A stretch of 64,000 nt of DNA from an uncultured Lachnospiraceae bacterium (GTDB lineage Bacteria > Bacillota > Clostridia > Lachnospirales > Lachnospiraceae), in the NCBI GenBank assembly GCA_910577955.1, contig CAJTNC010000002.1:62001-126000 (forward strand). Reading direction: 5' to 3'. The translations under genes were made by a program, and so were the position numbers. Of this stretch, positions 28,025-36,717 are shown piece after piece; position 1 is the stretch's first letter; every line of letters starts with the position of its first letter. The notes beneath the pieces were generated by a model. That model was given only the letters and a program-made list of their open reading frames with translations, was not told the origin of the DNA and did not search any database.

Positions 28025-28089
28025 GACACATTTTTTTCCGCTTCCCTATTAAAACTTTCTAATATTTTCCTGAAACAAATATATGTATC

Positions 28090-28118
28090 TTGACAATATG
28101 TTGTTACCTCTCTAAAAT
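28090..28118 (+). promoter_or_regulatory. Promoter driving the CNNM/CorC gene through the fold-back element
   Basis: TTGACA (28090-28095), 17-bp spacer, TAAAAT (28113-28118). Expected start near 28125, four bases before element copy 2, so the element would be transcribed as the gene's 5' leader. Confidence 0.7.
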
Positions 28119-28128
28119 ATATCTTATT

Positions 28129-28336
28129 TAGGTAATTGCGAAACTCAGCTTTCTCGATATTGCTCGTATAAAATTTACGTATCCATAAGCAGGCGCTGCG
28201 AGACCGTCGGCACTTAGGCACCGTATTTTGGTGCCTTATGTGTCCGCTGCGGTCGAGCCGCAGTGAAAACGTGCCTGCGTTGGACCGTACATTTTATACG
28301 ACAAAAAACAGAATAAATGACATTTGCAATCACCCA
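28129..28336 (+). mobile_element. Fold-back MITE-like element, copy 2 (208 bp)
   Basis: Same family and orientation as 26499-26711. Ends are TAGGTAATTGC and GCAATCACCCA; a perfect 12-bp direct repeat, ATATATCTTATT, flanks it (28117-28128 and 28337-28348), different from that of copy 1, so the two inserted independently. The 71-nt core (28209-28279) is identical to 26582-26652 of copy 1. The outer arm pairs as CGTATAAAAT with ATTTTATACG, where copy 1 has GTGCAAAAT with ATTTTGCAC: changes on one side are matched on the other. Confidence 0.85.
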
Positions 28337-28419
28337 ATATATCTTATTTAGCAGGTACATTGTTTCAGCCACCTGATGCCTGCCGCAAATTTCTGATTAC
28401 AATATAGAAAGGAACTCTC

Positions 28420-29706
28420 ATGGATACCACCGGTGTCATACAACTGCTTACCTTACTTGTTCTTCTGATTTTATCAGGCTTTTTTTCTTCTGCGGAAACC
28501 GCACTTACCTGTGTCAACAAAGTACGCATGCGTTCCCTCGCCGAAGACGGCAACAAAAGGGCTCTCCGCGTGCAGCTCATTTTAGAATCCTACAGCAAAG
28601 TATTAAGTACCATACTGATTGGCAACAATATCGTCAATATCGGCGCATCCTCTCTTGCTACTACTCTGACGATCCGTATCTTCGGCAGTCAGTTTGTGGG
28701 AGTTTGTACCGGCATACTGACTTTTCTCGTGCTGATCTTCGGTGAGATCGTCCCGAAAACCTGGGCCGGTTCCCATGCCGATAAGATAGCCCTCGCCTAC
28801 AGCGGCATCGTTCATGTATTGATGACTTTGCTGACACCTGTGATCTGGGTCGTAGACAACATAGCGCAGGGTATCATCCGTCTCTTTCATCTCGGCGCAA
28901 CGCCCGGGGAAGGCAGCATCACAGAGGATGAACTGCGCACTTATGTGGATGTGAGTCATGAGGAAGGAGTCATTGAGTCCGAAGAACGGGAATTTATCCA
29001 CAATGTATTTGATTTTTCGGATTCCACAGCTTCCGAAATCATGATCCCCCGAATCGATATGGCCTCCATTTCCTCCTCCGCTACCTATGAGGAAATCTTT
29101 AAGCTTTTTAAAAAGACGATGTACACCAGAATCCCGGTTTATGAAGAGGAACATCCCGACAATGTCATCGGTTTTATCCACATGAAAGATTTTCTTCTGA
29201 CAAAGGATTCTCCTCATTTTAAGATCAGTAAGCTCCTGAGGAAAGTCTACTATACTTACGAACGCAAAAAAACTTCCGACCTTTTTGTTGAAATGCGTGA
29301 AAAAGCCACCAGTCTCGCCATCGTTTTGGATGAGTACGGTTCCGCCGTGGGTATGATCTCCATGGAAGATCTGTTGGAAGAAATCGTTGGCGAAATTCGT
29401 GATGAATATGATGCGGATGAGGCAGAATTGATCAAACACATCGACGATTCTACATACCTCATTGAAGCCAGCATGAAGTTGGACGATGTCAATGATGCAC
29501 TGGATCTCTCCTTAAACTCCGAGGATTACGATTCTCTGGGCGGCATCATGATTGAGAGTCTGGACAGACTGCCCAAAAATAATGAAACGGTTATTTTGGA
29601 AGACGGCATCACACTTCAGGCGAGAGGTATCTTCCAGAACCGTATCAGAAAAGTATTGTTAAAACTGCCTGAAATTAAGGAAGAGGAAAAGAACGTCGAA
29701 GACTGA
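28420..29706 (+). CDS. CNNM/CorC (HlyC) family membrane protein with CBS pair
   Basis: 428 residues: N-terminal CNNM membrane domain of ~4 segments ('ILSGFFSSAETALT', residues ~17-30), paired CBS domains at ~200-330 ('TRIPVYEEEHPDNVIGFIH' in part, 'LAIVLDEYGSAVGMISMEDLLEEIVGE' in part) and a C-terminal CorC/transporter-associated domain. Family members take part in magnesium/cobalt efflux. Start ATG 28420 follows GAAAGG. The 5' leader includes mobile element copy 2. Confidence 0.92.
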   Translation: MDTTGVIQLLTLLVLLILSGFFSSAETALTCVNKVRMRSLAEDGNKRALRVQLILESYSKVLSTILIGNNIVNIGASSLATTLTIRIFGSQFVGVCTGILTFLVLIFGEIVPKTWAGSHADKIALAYSGIVHVLMTLLTPVIWVVDNIAQGIIRLFHLGATPGEGSITEDELRTYVDVSHEEGVIESEEREFIHNVFDFSDSTASEIMIPRIDMASISSSATYEEIFKLFKKTMYTRIPVYEEEHPDNVIGFIHMKDFLLTKDSPHFKISKLLRKVYYTYERKKTSDLFVEMREKATSLAIVLDEYGSAVGMISMEDLLEEIVGEIRDEYDADEAELIKHIDDSTYLIEASMKLDDVNDALDLSLNSEDYDSLGGIMIESLDRLPKNNETVILEDGITLQARGIFQNRIRKVLLKLPEIKEEEKNVED

Positions 29707-29759
29707 TCGAAAATAATTACCCTATTTTAGTTTTGCCAAATTAAATAGAAGGAACAACA

Positions 29760-30677
29760 ATGCAAAAAATGATGAGCAGTACCGTTTCCTGTCGGAATAA
29801 CGGTCTGAAACTGGAACATTTTCTGAAAGCAGAACTGCATTTATCAAAAAAAGAGATCAGCCGGGCAAAATTTCTTGAGAACGGGATCTGCGTCAACGGA
29901 AAACGCCGGAGAATCGACACGCTGTTAAAAGCCGGAGATCAGGTGGATATTCTGCTGGAAACAGGCGATAAAACTTCCGGAAGCCTGACAGTTTCCGAAA
30001 AAGAGCTCTCTGTCCTCTACGAGGACGAGGATGTGATCGTTTTAGACAAACCTGCCGGTATTTCCGTTCATCCGGCAGGCAGAAAAGATACAGATACGTT
30101 AGCCAACCGTCTTGCCTATTATCTGCGGGACAAAAAAGAGGACTCCGTCATCCGGATCTTCGGCAGACTGGACAGAGACACTTCCGGCGTGGTACTCGCC
30201 GTAAAAAACCGTGCGGCGGCCGCCAGACTGGAACTGCAGCGAAAAAACGGCACTCTCCGCAAAACCTATCTGGCAATCACAGAAGGGATACCCGATCCGC
30301 CTGCCGGAGTAATCCGCCTTCCCATAGGCGCCGATCCCCAAAATCGAAAACAGATGTGTATCGCAGTTTACGGGAAAAAAGCAGTCACCAGCTACGAAAC
30401 CTTAACTGCAGACAACGGCTGCTCACTGGTCCGCCTTTCTTTAAAGACCGGCAGAACCCACCAGATTCGGGTGCATATGGCGGCCATCGGCTGCCCGCTT
30501 CTTCAGGATCCCATTTATGGAAATGGAACGGCATCCGCAAGCAACAATACCGTTCCGGATTTAAAACGCACTGCACTGCATGCCCGCAGCATCCGTTTTC
30601 AGCAGCCCTTTACCGGACAAGAGCTCCTGATAAAAGCTCTTGTCCCGACGGATATGTTGCTGCACTTTTCCATATAA
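29760..30677 (+). CDS. RluA-family 23S rRNA/tRNA pseudouridine synthase
   Basis: 305 residues: S4 RNA-binding domain at ~17-75, then a pseudouridine synthase domain with GRLDRDTSG and catalytic D138, and 'KTGRTHQIRVHMAAIG' near 225-240. The 'HPAG..DTLANRLAYYL' arrangement is that of the RluD/YlyB-type branch. Lies 53 bp behind the CNNM/CorC gene in the same direction, possibly co-transcribed. Which RNA uridine it modifies cannot be told from sequence alone. Confidence 0.92.
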   Translation: MQKMMSSTVSCRNNGLKLEHFLKAELHLSKKEISRAKFLENGICVNGKRRRIDTLLKAGDQVDILLETGDKTSGSLTVSEKELSVLYEDEDVIVLDKPAGISVHPAGRKDTDTLANRLAYYLRDKKEDSVIRIFGRLDRDTSGVVLAVKNRAAAARLELQRKNGTLRKTYLAITEGIPDPPAGVIRLPIGADPQNRKQMCIAVYGKKAVTSYETLTADNGCSLVRLSLKTGRTHQIRVHMAAIGCPLLQDPIYGNGTASASNNTVPDLKRTALHARSIRFQQPFTGQELLIKALVPTDMLLHFSI

Positions 30678-30761
30678 CATCTCCACTCCATCCATGCCTT
30701 CTCTTTTTTGTATAAAATGCGTTATACTGAAACTATAAAACCAAAATAAGGAATTTTCGCC

Positions 30762-31661
30762 ATGTGCAGACGTCTCTCCATCTATTTTAAAGAAATGTAT
30801 CCGTTATTGCCCCGCTTTGCTCTGGGATTGATCATCTTTGGAGAAATCCACTTTATTATCCTGTTAAACGCGGGCGTCAGGGACTTTAAGCTGGGACTTC
30901 AGGAACTGATCGGCAGTTTCACCGTGTTCAGCTTCCTTTTATGGCTGCGGATCGCGGACGATTTCAAGGACTACGAGCTGGACTGCCGGCTATTTGCAGA
31001 CAGGCCGCTGCCGTCAGGACGGGTACATAAAAAGGACCTTGGGATTTTTGTCTCAGTCCTGATCGCAGTCACCGTACTGTTAAATCTGTTCTTTATGAAC
31101 AATTTCGGTTTCTTCCTGTTTCTCTATATTTACGGAACGCTTATGTCCCTATGGTTTTTTTCCAGAAAAAAGATCCAGAAAAGTCTGCCCCTTGCGCTCA
31201 TCACCCACAACCCGGTGCAGATGATCATGAATGTTTATATCATCTCCTTCACCTGCTTTAAATATGATCTGCCCCTTTTTACCCCGGTGAACTTTCTCGC
31301 TGCCTGGACGCTCTATTTTCCGGCGCTCATCTGGGAGATTGCCAGAAAGATCCGGGCGCCGAAGGACGAAACCGAATATGTTACTTATTCTAAATTGTTC
31401 GGCTACAAAAAAGCCGCCCGATTTATCCTGCTTATCACCTGGGTAGACATTATCACTAATTTTCTGTTAGTATGGAATTTGAATAAACTTACGGTTCTGG
31501 CTCTTTTTATAGATGTACTCTGGATGAGTGTTAAATTTTTACAGTTTATGAGAGATCCCACCCGGTTTGCCATTGTGGAAAAGGTGGAGAGATATACTTA
31601 TATTCAGGAATCACTGATGTTGCTGACGATACCGGTTTATCTGATTTTCGGGGCGATATAA
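30762..31661 (+). CDS. UbiA-family prenyltransferase-like membrane protein
   Basis: 299 residues with eight to nine membrane segments. The first Asp-rich motif is DDFKDYELD (66-74) followed by 'RPLPSGRV', as in UbiA enzymes (NDxxDxxxD...RPL). A second acidic motif, 'KDETEYVTYSKLFGYKKA', lies at ~200-217. Such enzymes move a prenyl or similar group from a diphosphate to an acceptor at the membrane. The first Asn of the motif is Asp here. First gene of a four-gene cassette with a dikinase, an AMP ligase and an acyltransferase-like protein, so likely part of a small-molecule or lipid pathway. Donor and acceptor unknown. Confidence 0.75.
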   Translation: MCRRLSIYFKEMYPLLPRFALGLIIFGEIHFIILLNAGVRDFKLGLQELIGSFTVFSFLLWLRIADDFKDYELDCRLFADRPLPSGRVHKKDLGIFVSVLIAVTVLLNLFFMNNFGFFLFLYIYGTLMSLWFFSRKKIQKSLPLALITHNPVQMIMNVYIISFTCFKYDLPLFTPVNFLAAWTLYFPALIWEIARKIRAPKDETEYVTYSKLFGYKKAARFILLITWVDIITNFLLVWNLNKLTVLALFIDVLWMSVKFLQFMRDPTRFAIVEKVERYTYIQESLMLLTIPVYLIFGAI

Positions 31662-31707
31662 ATGTATTGGTGAAACCATTTCCTGCGCGTAAAAAAGGAG
31701 AATCCTT

Positions 31708-34131
31708 ATGATTATTTGCCCGGAAAATTACAGCGAAACAGCCATTGGCTCCAAAGCACGCAACCTCTTTTTACTGAGAGAGGCCGGTTTTCCTGTGCCG
31801 CCCTTTTTCTGTGTGGAAAATGCTTTCGGGGAAGAGGAAGTCCTCGACCGGCTTGCCGAGGGCTTCCCTGATACCGCCTCTTTCTCCGTCCGTTCCTGCG
31901 CTTCCCTCGAAGACTCGGCCGGTTATTCCTTTGCGGGACAGTTCCGGACTTTTCTGGGGGTTCCCCGAGAGGATGTCTGTGCGCGCATTCGGGATGTGCT
32001 TGCAGATGCGGCGGCCCCGGAACATATCTCCTATTGTGAGACTCACCGCCTTGATTCCTCCGCCCTCACCATGCATGTTATGATACAGGAGATGGTGGAA
32101 GCCGATCTCGCCGGCGTGCTGTTCACCGCCAACCCTCAGGGTATCCTGAACGAATCTGTCATCGTCTGCGGCAGGGGTACCGGAGATGGGATAGTGGAAG
32201 ATAAAACCGATGCCACCACCTACTATTACAACCTCTCCGACCAATCTTGTTACTATGAACAAGTCGGTGAATCGCCTCTTTTAACGGACACTCAGATAAA
32301 GGAACTGATTCGCTCCTCTCAGCAAATCAAAGAGTTATTTGAACTGAAAACTAATCCGACAGCCGAGATGCAGTTTGACATAGAATTTGCCATAAAGGAA
32401 GATACGTTATATTTTCTGCAGGTGCGCCCCGTCACGACCTTCGACCATAATGCTCCTGTCATCATTCTCGACAACAGCAATATCGTGGAAAGCTATCCCG
32501 GCATCACACTGCCCTTGACCCAGAGCTTTATCAGGGAAGCCTACTATCAGGTTTTCAAAAATCTGCTGATCCGTCTGACAGAGGATGCGGATACCGTAAA
32601 AGGGATCGATGAGACGCTCAAGTATATGGTGGACATGGCAAACGGACGAGTGTACTACCGCATCAGCAACTGGTACGATGTCCTGTTGTTTCTGCCCTTT
32701 CACCGCTACCTCATCCCGATCTGGCAGGAAATGATGGGAGTGAAAACCAAAACGGTAACCTCCTCTTTGAAAGAACCGATCAGTTTCTCCACCCGCCTGA
32801 AAGTGACGCGCTCTTTTTTCAGTCTTCTGCGCACCTGTCCGAAAGAAATGGAGGCGCTGGATCAGTATTTTCGAAAGATCACCGATCAGTTTAACGCACT
32901 GGACAGAGATACCGACGACAACCGGATCCTCCTTGATCACTATCACAGGCTGCAGGATATGACAGTCCGGAAATGGGATATGACTCTCGTCAACGACATG
33001 TACGGTTTTCTTTATACCGGTCTGCTGAAAGCCTGCCTTCGGGCAAAGCGGGTGCCTGACCACGCCCTTGCGGCAAACAGGGCGATCTGTGGTATACAAA
33101 AATTAGAAAGCATGCGTCCCATAGAAGCGTTACGGAATCTGGCCGAACAGGCCAAAAACGAAGACCTGCTCTCTGAACTGGAAGGGATAGACAGCAACGA
33201 GGCATATTTTCAGTACATCCATAGAAAGGACACTGCTTTCTCTCTGGCGCTGCAGGCCTATATTCTGGAATTCGGCGACCGAAACGTGGAGGAACTGAAG
33301 CTGGAAAGCAGGACTTTCCGCACGGATCCGGTGCTGCTTATACGCTGCATTTTGCAGTACGCGGAAGCCTCCTCCGATACCGCCCTGCCTTGTCATACGC
33401 AGGACAGCCCCTCTTCCGATACCGCTGCCCCCCGTCTCACCGGTCTCGCCGCTTTCTTTGCCAAGCGCGCCGCCGTGGGCATTCGAAACAGAGAACGCTC
33501 CCGCCTGCACCGTGGAAGACTCTACGGCATGATGCGCTCCCTTGTACTGCAAATGGGACAAAATCTGTATGCCGAAGACCGGATCCGACAGCCGGAAGAT
33601 GTCTTCTGGCTCTACTGCAGTGAGATCGAGGCCGCCGCATCGGATGGATCCACGGATCTTCGCCGGATCATTTCGGAACGAAAGAGACAGTACGAGGGCT
33701 TTTCCCGCCTTCCTGCCTGTTCCAGACTGGTCTTTTCCGGAAAGGTAACCGATAAAGCTCCGAAAGAAAGCCGGAAAGTGCCTTATTCAAAGACAGAAAA
33801 CGTCTTTTACGGCACCCCCTGTTCCCCCGGATGCGTCACAGGCGAAGCGCTGATCGTGGAACACCCTTCCCCGGCTCTTGACACAAAAGGAAAGATCCTG
33901 ATCACAAAAATGACCGATCCGGGCTGGGTATTCCTGATCGCGCAGGCCAAAGCCATTCTCTCGGAAAAGGGATCCCTCCTGTCCCACACAGCGATCATTT
34001 CCAGAGAGCTGGGAAAGCCTTCCGTGGTTGGGCTCGACCATATTACGGAATATCTGAAAACCGGGGATACGGTTTGCGTGAACGGGGATGCGGGCGTTGT
34101 CACGGTCATAACCGCTTCTTACGATACATAA
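31708..34131 (+). CDS. PEP-synthase/rifampicin-phosphotransferase-like dikinase
   Basis: 807 residues. N-terminal PPDK-type ATP-grasp domain (~1-245: 'GSKARNLFLLREAGFPVPPFF' in part, 'SVRSCASLEDSAGYSFAGQF' in part, 'MVEADLAGVLFTANP', 'FLQVRPVT'), a divergent central domain (~250-690), and a C-terminal swivelling phosphohistidine domain with catalytic H760 (GSLLSHTAIISRELG). The order ATP-grasp, variable domain, His domain matches Rph-type phosphotransferases, which phosphorylate a small molecule with ATP through a His intermediate; the PEP-synthase TIM barrel is not evident. The variable middle should bind the substrate. Followed by the ligase after 14 bp. Confidence 0.82.
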   Translation: MIICPENYSETAIGSKARNLFLLREAGFPVPPFFCVENAFGEEEVLDRLAEGFPDTASFSVRSCASLEDSAGYSFAGQFRTFLGVPREDVCARIRDVLADAAAPEHISYCETHRLDSSALTMHVMIQEMVEADLAGVLFTANPQGILNESVIVCGRGTGDGIVEDKTDATTYYYNLSDQSCYYEQVGESPLLTDTQIKELIRSSQQIKELFELKTNPTAEMQFDIEFAIKEDTLYFLQVRPVTTFDHNAPVIILDNSNIVESYPGITLPLTQSFIREAYYQVFKNLLIRLTEDADTVKGIDETLKYMVDMANGRVYYRISNWYDVLLFLPFHRYLIPIWQEMMGVKTKTVTSSLKEPISFSTRLKVTRSFFSLLRTCPKEMEALDQYFRKITDQFNALDRDTDDNRILLDHYHRLQDMTVRKWDMTLVNDMYGFLYTGLLKACLRAKRVPDHALAANRAICGIQKLESMRPIEALRNLAEQAKNEDLLSELEGIDSNEAYFQYIHRKDTAFSLALQAYILEFGDRNVEELKLESRTFRTDPVLLIRCILQYAEASSDTALPCHTQDSPSSDTAAPRLTGLAAFFAKRAAVGIRNRERSRLHRGRLYGMMRSLVLQMGQNLYAEDRIRQPEDVFWLYCSEIEAAASDGSTDLRRIISERKRQYEGFSRLPACSRLVFSGKVTDKAPKESRKVPYSKTENVFYGTPCSPGCVTGEALIVEHPSPALDTKGKILITKMTDPGWVFLIAQAKAILSEKGSLLSHTAIISRELGKPSVVGLDHITEYLKTGDTVCVNGDAGVVTVITASYDT

Positions 34132-34145
34132 AGAGGAAAAAGACT

Positions 34146-35582
34146 ATGAAATGCATCAGTGAATATCTGACGGACGACTATCATAAATGGGCAGATCGCC
34201 CCTATATCAGTACAAAAGAAAACGGAAGCTGGCGCTCTTTCACCTTTGAGGAAACCGTAAACGATATCTGCGCCCTCTCCAGATCCCTGATCGCTCAGGG
34301 ATTTCATCATAAAAACATCATGCTCTGCGGCGAAAATTCCAGAGAGTGGATCCTTTTGTATCTTGCCGTCATGGGGTATGTGGGCACCTGCGTTCTGGTG
34401 GATAAAGAATGGACTGCCTACGATTTTCAAAACACGCTGTCCGTCCTTCCCGTGTCCGCCGTTTTTGTCTCCCGCTCCCGGATGGAACGGTTTGAGTCCC
34501 TGCGGGAACGCTTTCCCGATACCTGCCTGTTCTGTATCGAGGATACTCTTCCGGCTCTGATCGCTGAGGGAAAGATTCTTTCTTCTTTTCTTCCTCTGCG
34601 CGGACAAACCGATATGAGCCGGACCACCCTGATCCTGTTTACCTCCGGCACCACCAACATGCCCAAAGCGATCCCTCTGACGCAGGCAAACCTTTTCGCC
34701 AACTGGGACACTCTCTACAGGCGCACCCCCATGACGGACCGGGATATCTCCTATGTCTTTCTTCCCTTTCATCATGTTTATACAGGTGTGGCAAATATTT
34801 TATATACCATTGTCTCCGGCATGCAGCTCTTTCTCTGTTCCGATCTGAACCGCCTGATACCGGAACTGATGGAAGTCCATCCCACCGTGGTCTGCACGGT
34901 GCCGTTATTTTTGTACAAAATGTACGACGCCATGAACGACGATCTGCTGCAGGTCCTGAAAGACATCCGCTTCCTCTACTGCGGCGGCAGCTTTACAGAA
35001 CCGCAAATCAAAAAATACTTTATCCGTCAGGGCATCTGTCTTTTGGAAGCCTACGGCACCACGGAGACCTCCTCCGTCATTGCTCTGGCTTATCCACACG
35101 ATCCGGACCTCGCCGCAAACGGCGTTGTCTTAGAAAATCTGACCGTGCGGATCCTTGATCCGGATGAAAACGGCGTAGGCGAGATCATTGTCTCCGGAAA
35201 AAGCGTCTCAGCCGGCTATTTAAACCGGAGCGACCATTACTCCGATTTTGATGAAACCGGCTCCTACCACACCGGCGATCTGGGTATCCTTGCCCCGGAC
35301 GGCCATCTCTATCTGAAAGGCAGAAAAAAACGCATGATCTTAACTGCCAACGGTAAGAACATCTATGTGGAGGAACTGGAAGAGATGCTTCTTAAAAATC
35401 CGCAGATCAAAACAGCGGCGGTCTTTGAGGAGAACCACCATCCCGCCGCCTCCATCGTCAGCGATCTCCCGGAAGAGAACGTGCAGGAATATCTGGCGGA
35501 AATCAACCGTAATCTTCCACGCTATAAACAGATCCGGAAACTGTATCTGAAACCGGACACCCTAGGAGGACGCATCAAATGA
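34146..35582 (+). CDS. AMP-forming acyl/aryl ligase
   Basis: 478 residues of the ANL superfamily: P-loop TSGTTNMPK starting at T166, 'LEAYGTTETSS' near 300, 'YHTGDLG' near 375, and hinge 'GRKKRMILTANGKNI' near 390. It activates a carboxylate as acyl-AMP, usually then passing it to CoA or a carrier. The usual C-terminal catalytic Lys (GKxxR) appears as GGRIK, Lys to Arg, right at the end of the protein, which could weaken adenylation. I chose ATG 34146 behind AGAGGAAAAAG; longer frames run into the dikinase gene. No carrier-protein gene lies nearby. ATGA overlap with the next gene. Confidence 0.85.
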   Translation: MKCISEYLTDDYHKWADRPYISTKENGSWRSFTFEETVNDICALSRSLIAQGFHHKNIMLCGENSREWILLYLAVMGYVGTCVLVDKEWTAYDFQNTLSVLPVSAVFVSRSRMERFESLRERFPDTCLFCIEDTLPALIAEGKILSSFLPLRGQTDMSRTTLILFTSGTTNMPKAIPLTQANLFANWDTLYRRTPMTDRDISYVFLPFHHVYTGVANILYTIVSGMQLFLCSDLNRLIPELMEVHPTVVCTVPLFLYKMYDAMNDDLLQVLKDIRFLYCGGSFTEPQIKKYFIRQGICLLEAYGTTETSSVIALAYPHDPDLAANGVVLENLTVRILDPDENGVGEIIVSGKSVSAGYLNRSDHYSDFDETGSYHTGDLGILAPDGHLYLKGRKKRMILTANGKNIYVEELEEMLLKNPQIKTAAVFEENHHPAASIVSDLPEENVQEYLAEINRNLPRYKQIRKLYLKPDTLGGRIK

Positions 35583-36652
35583 GCTTAAATATTATTACTT
35601 TTACCGGAGAAGAACACTATATCCGCAAATTTCTGGAACTGCCTGACAAACTTTATTCCCGGAAAGAAATCATGCAGAAACCGGAAGAAGAACGGCAGAT
35701 CCTGACAGGGACTCATATCCTGAGCCACTATTTTACGGTTTTCCCGTTTCTTGTGCTGGATGAAAAGGACACGCCCGTCAGCCGTGCCCTTCTCACCGTT
35801 TACCCCGATGACACAGACGCCTTTCTCGGCTTTTTCGAGAGCGAGAATAACGAAGAAGCCGTCTCCTTACTGCTGCAAAAGGCCGAAGAAACCGCCAGAG
35901 CTCAGCGCTGCTGCCGCATCGTGGGCCCTGTGGACGCCTCCTTTTTTATCCGCTATCGCTTTAAGGTGAGCTGCTTTGACCACACTTATACGGGAGAACC
36001 CTGTAATAAAGAATACTATGCCGCCCTGTGGCAAAAAGCGGGATATGAGATATCTGAAAAGTATTACTCCAACCATTACCGGATCGTGGAACGCTCCCAC
36101 AGCAATCCGTTTTATGCCTCCAGACTTGCCGGCAAACTGCAGGAGGGCTACCGGATCGTAAGCCCCACTAAAGAGACCGTTGACAGCGCCTTAAATGAAG
36201 TGTACGATCTGTTGATCGAACTGTACCGGGATTTTCCCGCCTACAAGCGCATAACCAGAGAAGAGTTCGTCTCCCTCTACAGCTACCTGAAACGCTTGAT
36301 TCGGTATCCCATGGTGAAGATGGCCTATTATCAGGAACAGGCCGTGGGCTTTTTTATCAGCATTCCCGATTATCAGAACATGGTCTATCAGAAACTTACG
36401 CCGCTAAACATCCTGCGTATTCTGTTTACCCGCACAAAGCCGAAATCCTACGTCATGCTCTACATGGGCATCGATAGCGCCCATCACGGTCTCGGGAAGG
36501 CTATGGCCGAGGCCATTAAGGAGGAGCTGTCCGCCTGCGGACTCCCCTCCGTCGGCGCTCTGATCAGACAGGGTAATGTCAATAAGGATTATTTTAAAGA
36601 ACTGATCGACTATGAATACGAGTATGTGTTGCTGTCCAGAACTCTGCCCTGA
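35579..36652 (+). CDS. GNAT-like acyltransferase (YghO-like)
   Basis: 357 residues. The N-terminal half ('FLGFFESENNEEAVSLLL' and 'RIVGPVD') and the C-terminal half ('YMGIDSAHHGLGKAMAEAI') resemble YghO-like GNAT-fold proteins, with an acetyl-CoA-pocket-like G-x-G-x-A near residue 306. The start overlaps the ligase stop (ATGA at 35579-35582), so ligase and acyltransferase are coupled, as if the activated acyl group were handed on. Last gene of the cassette; a 14-bp hairpin follows. Confidence 0.65.
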   Translation: MSLNIITFTGEEHYIRKFLELPDKLYSRKEIMQKPEEERQILTGTHILSHYFTVFPFLVLDEKDTPVSRALLTVYPDDTDAFLGFFESENNEEAVSLLLQKAEETARAQRCCRIVGPVDASFFIRYRFKVSCFDHTYTGEPCNKEYYAALWQKAGYEISEKYYSNHYRIVERSHSNPFYASRLAGKLQEGYRIVSPTKETVDSALNEVYDLLIELYRDFPAYKRITREEFVSLYSYLKRLIRYPMVKMAYYQEQAVGFFISIPDYQNMVYQKLTPLNILRILFTRTKPKSYVMLYMGIDSAHHGLGKAMAEAIKEELSACGLPSVGALIRQGNVNKDYFKELIDYEYEYVLLSRTLP

Positions 36653-36659
36653 TCGCGCA

Positions 36660-36699
36660 GTATAGTACCGGGCCTGAAAAACCATGCCCGGTACTATAC
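36660..36699. terminator. Perfect 14-bp hairpin between convergent operons
   Basis: GTATAGTACCGGGC (36660-36673) pairs with GCCCGGTACTATAC (36686-36699), 12-nt loop. Located between the plus-strand cassette (stop 36652) and the minus-strand binding protein (stop 36718). Neither side has a clear U-tract, so termination is likely but not textbook. Confidence 0.55.
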
Positions 36700-36717
36700 A
36701 GTGTATCAAAATTTCTA

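Larger units (their letters stand above)
27858..28419. other. 562-bp divergent intergenic region
   Basis: Contains the ~130-nt leader, promoter and operator of the leftward sugar operon (27972-28024), a rightward promoter (28090-28118), the second fold-back element (28129-28336) and ~80 bp of leader before the CNNM/CorC gene. No coding potential is visible. Confidence 0.8.

Noticed and set aside
26499..28336. The two fold-back elements as ends of one composite transposon carrying the binding-protein gene
   Set aside because: Each copy has its own, different 12-bp direct repeat, so they inserted separately; the gene between them belongs to the operon by function and order.
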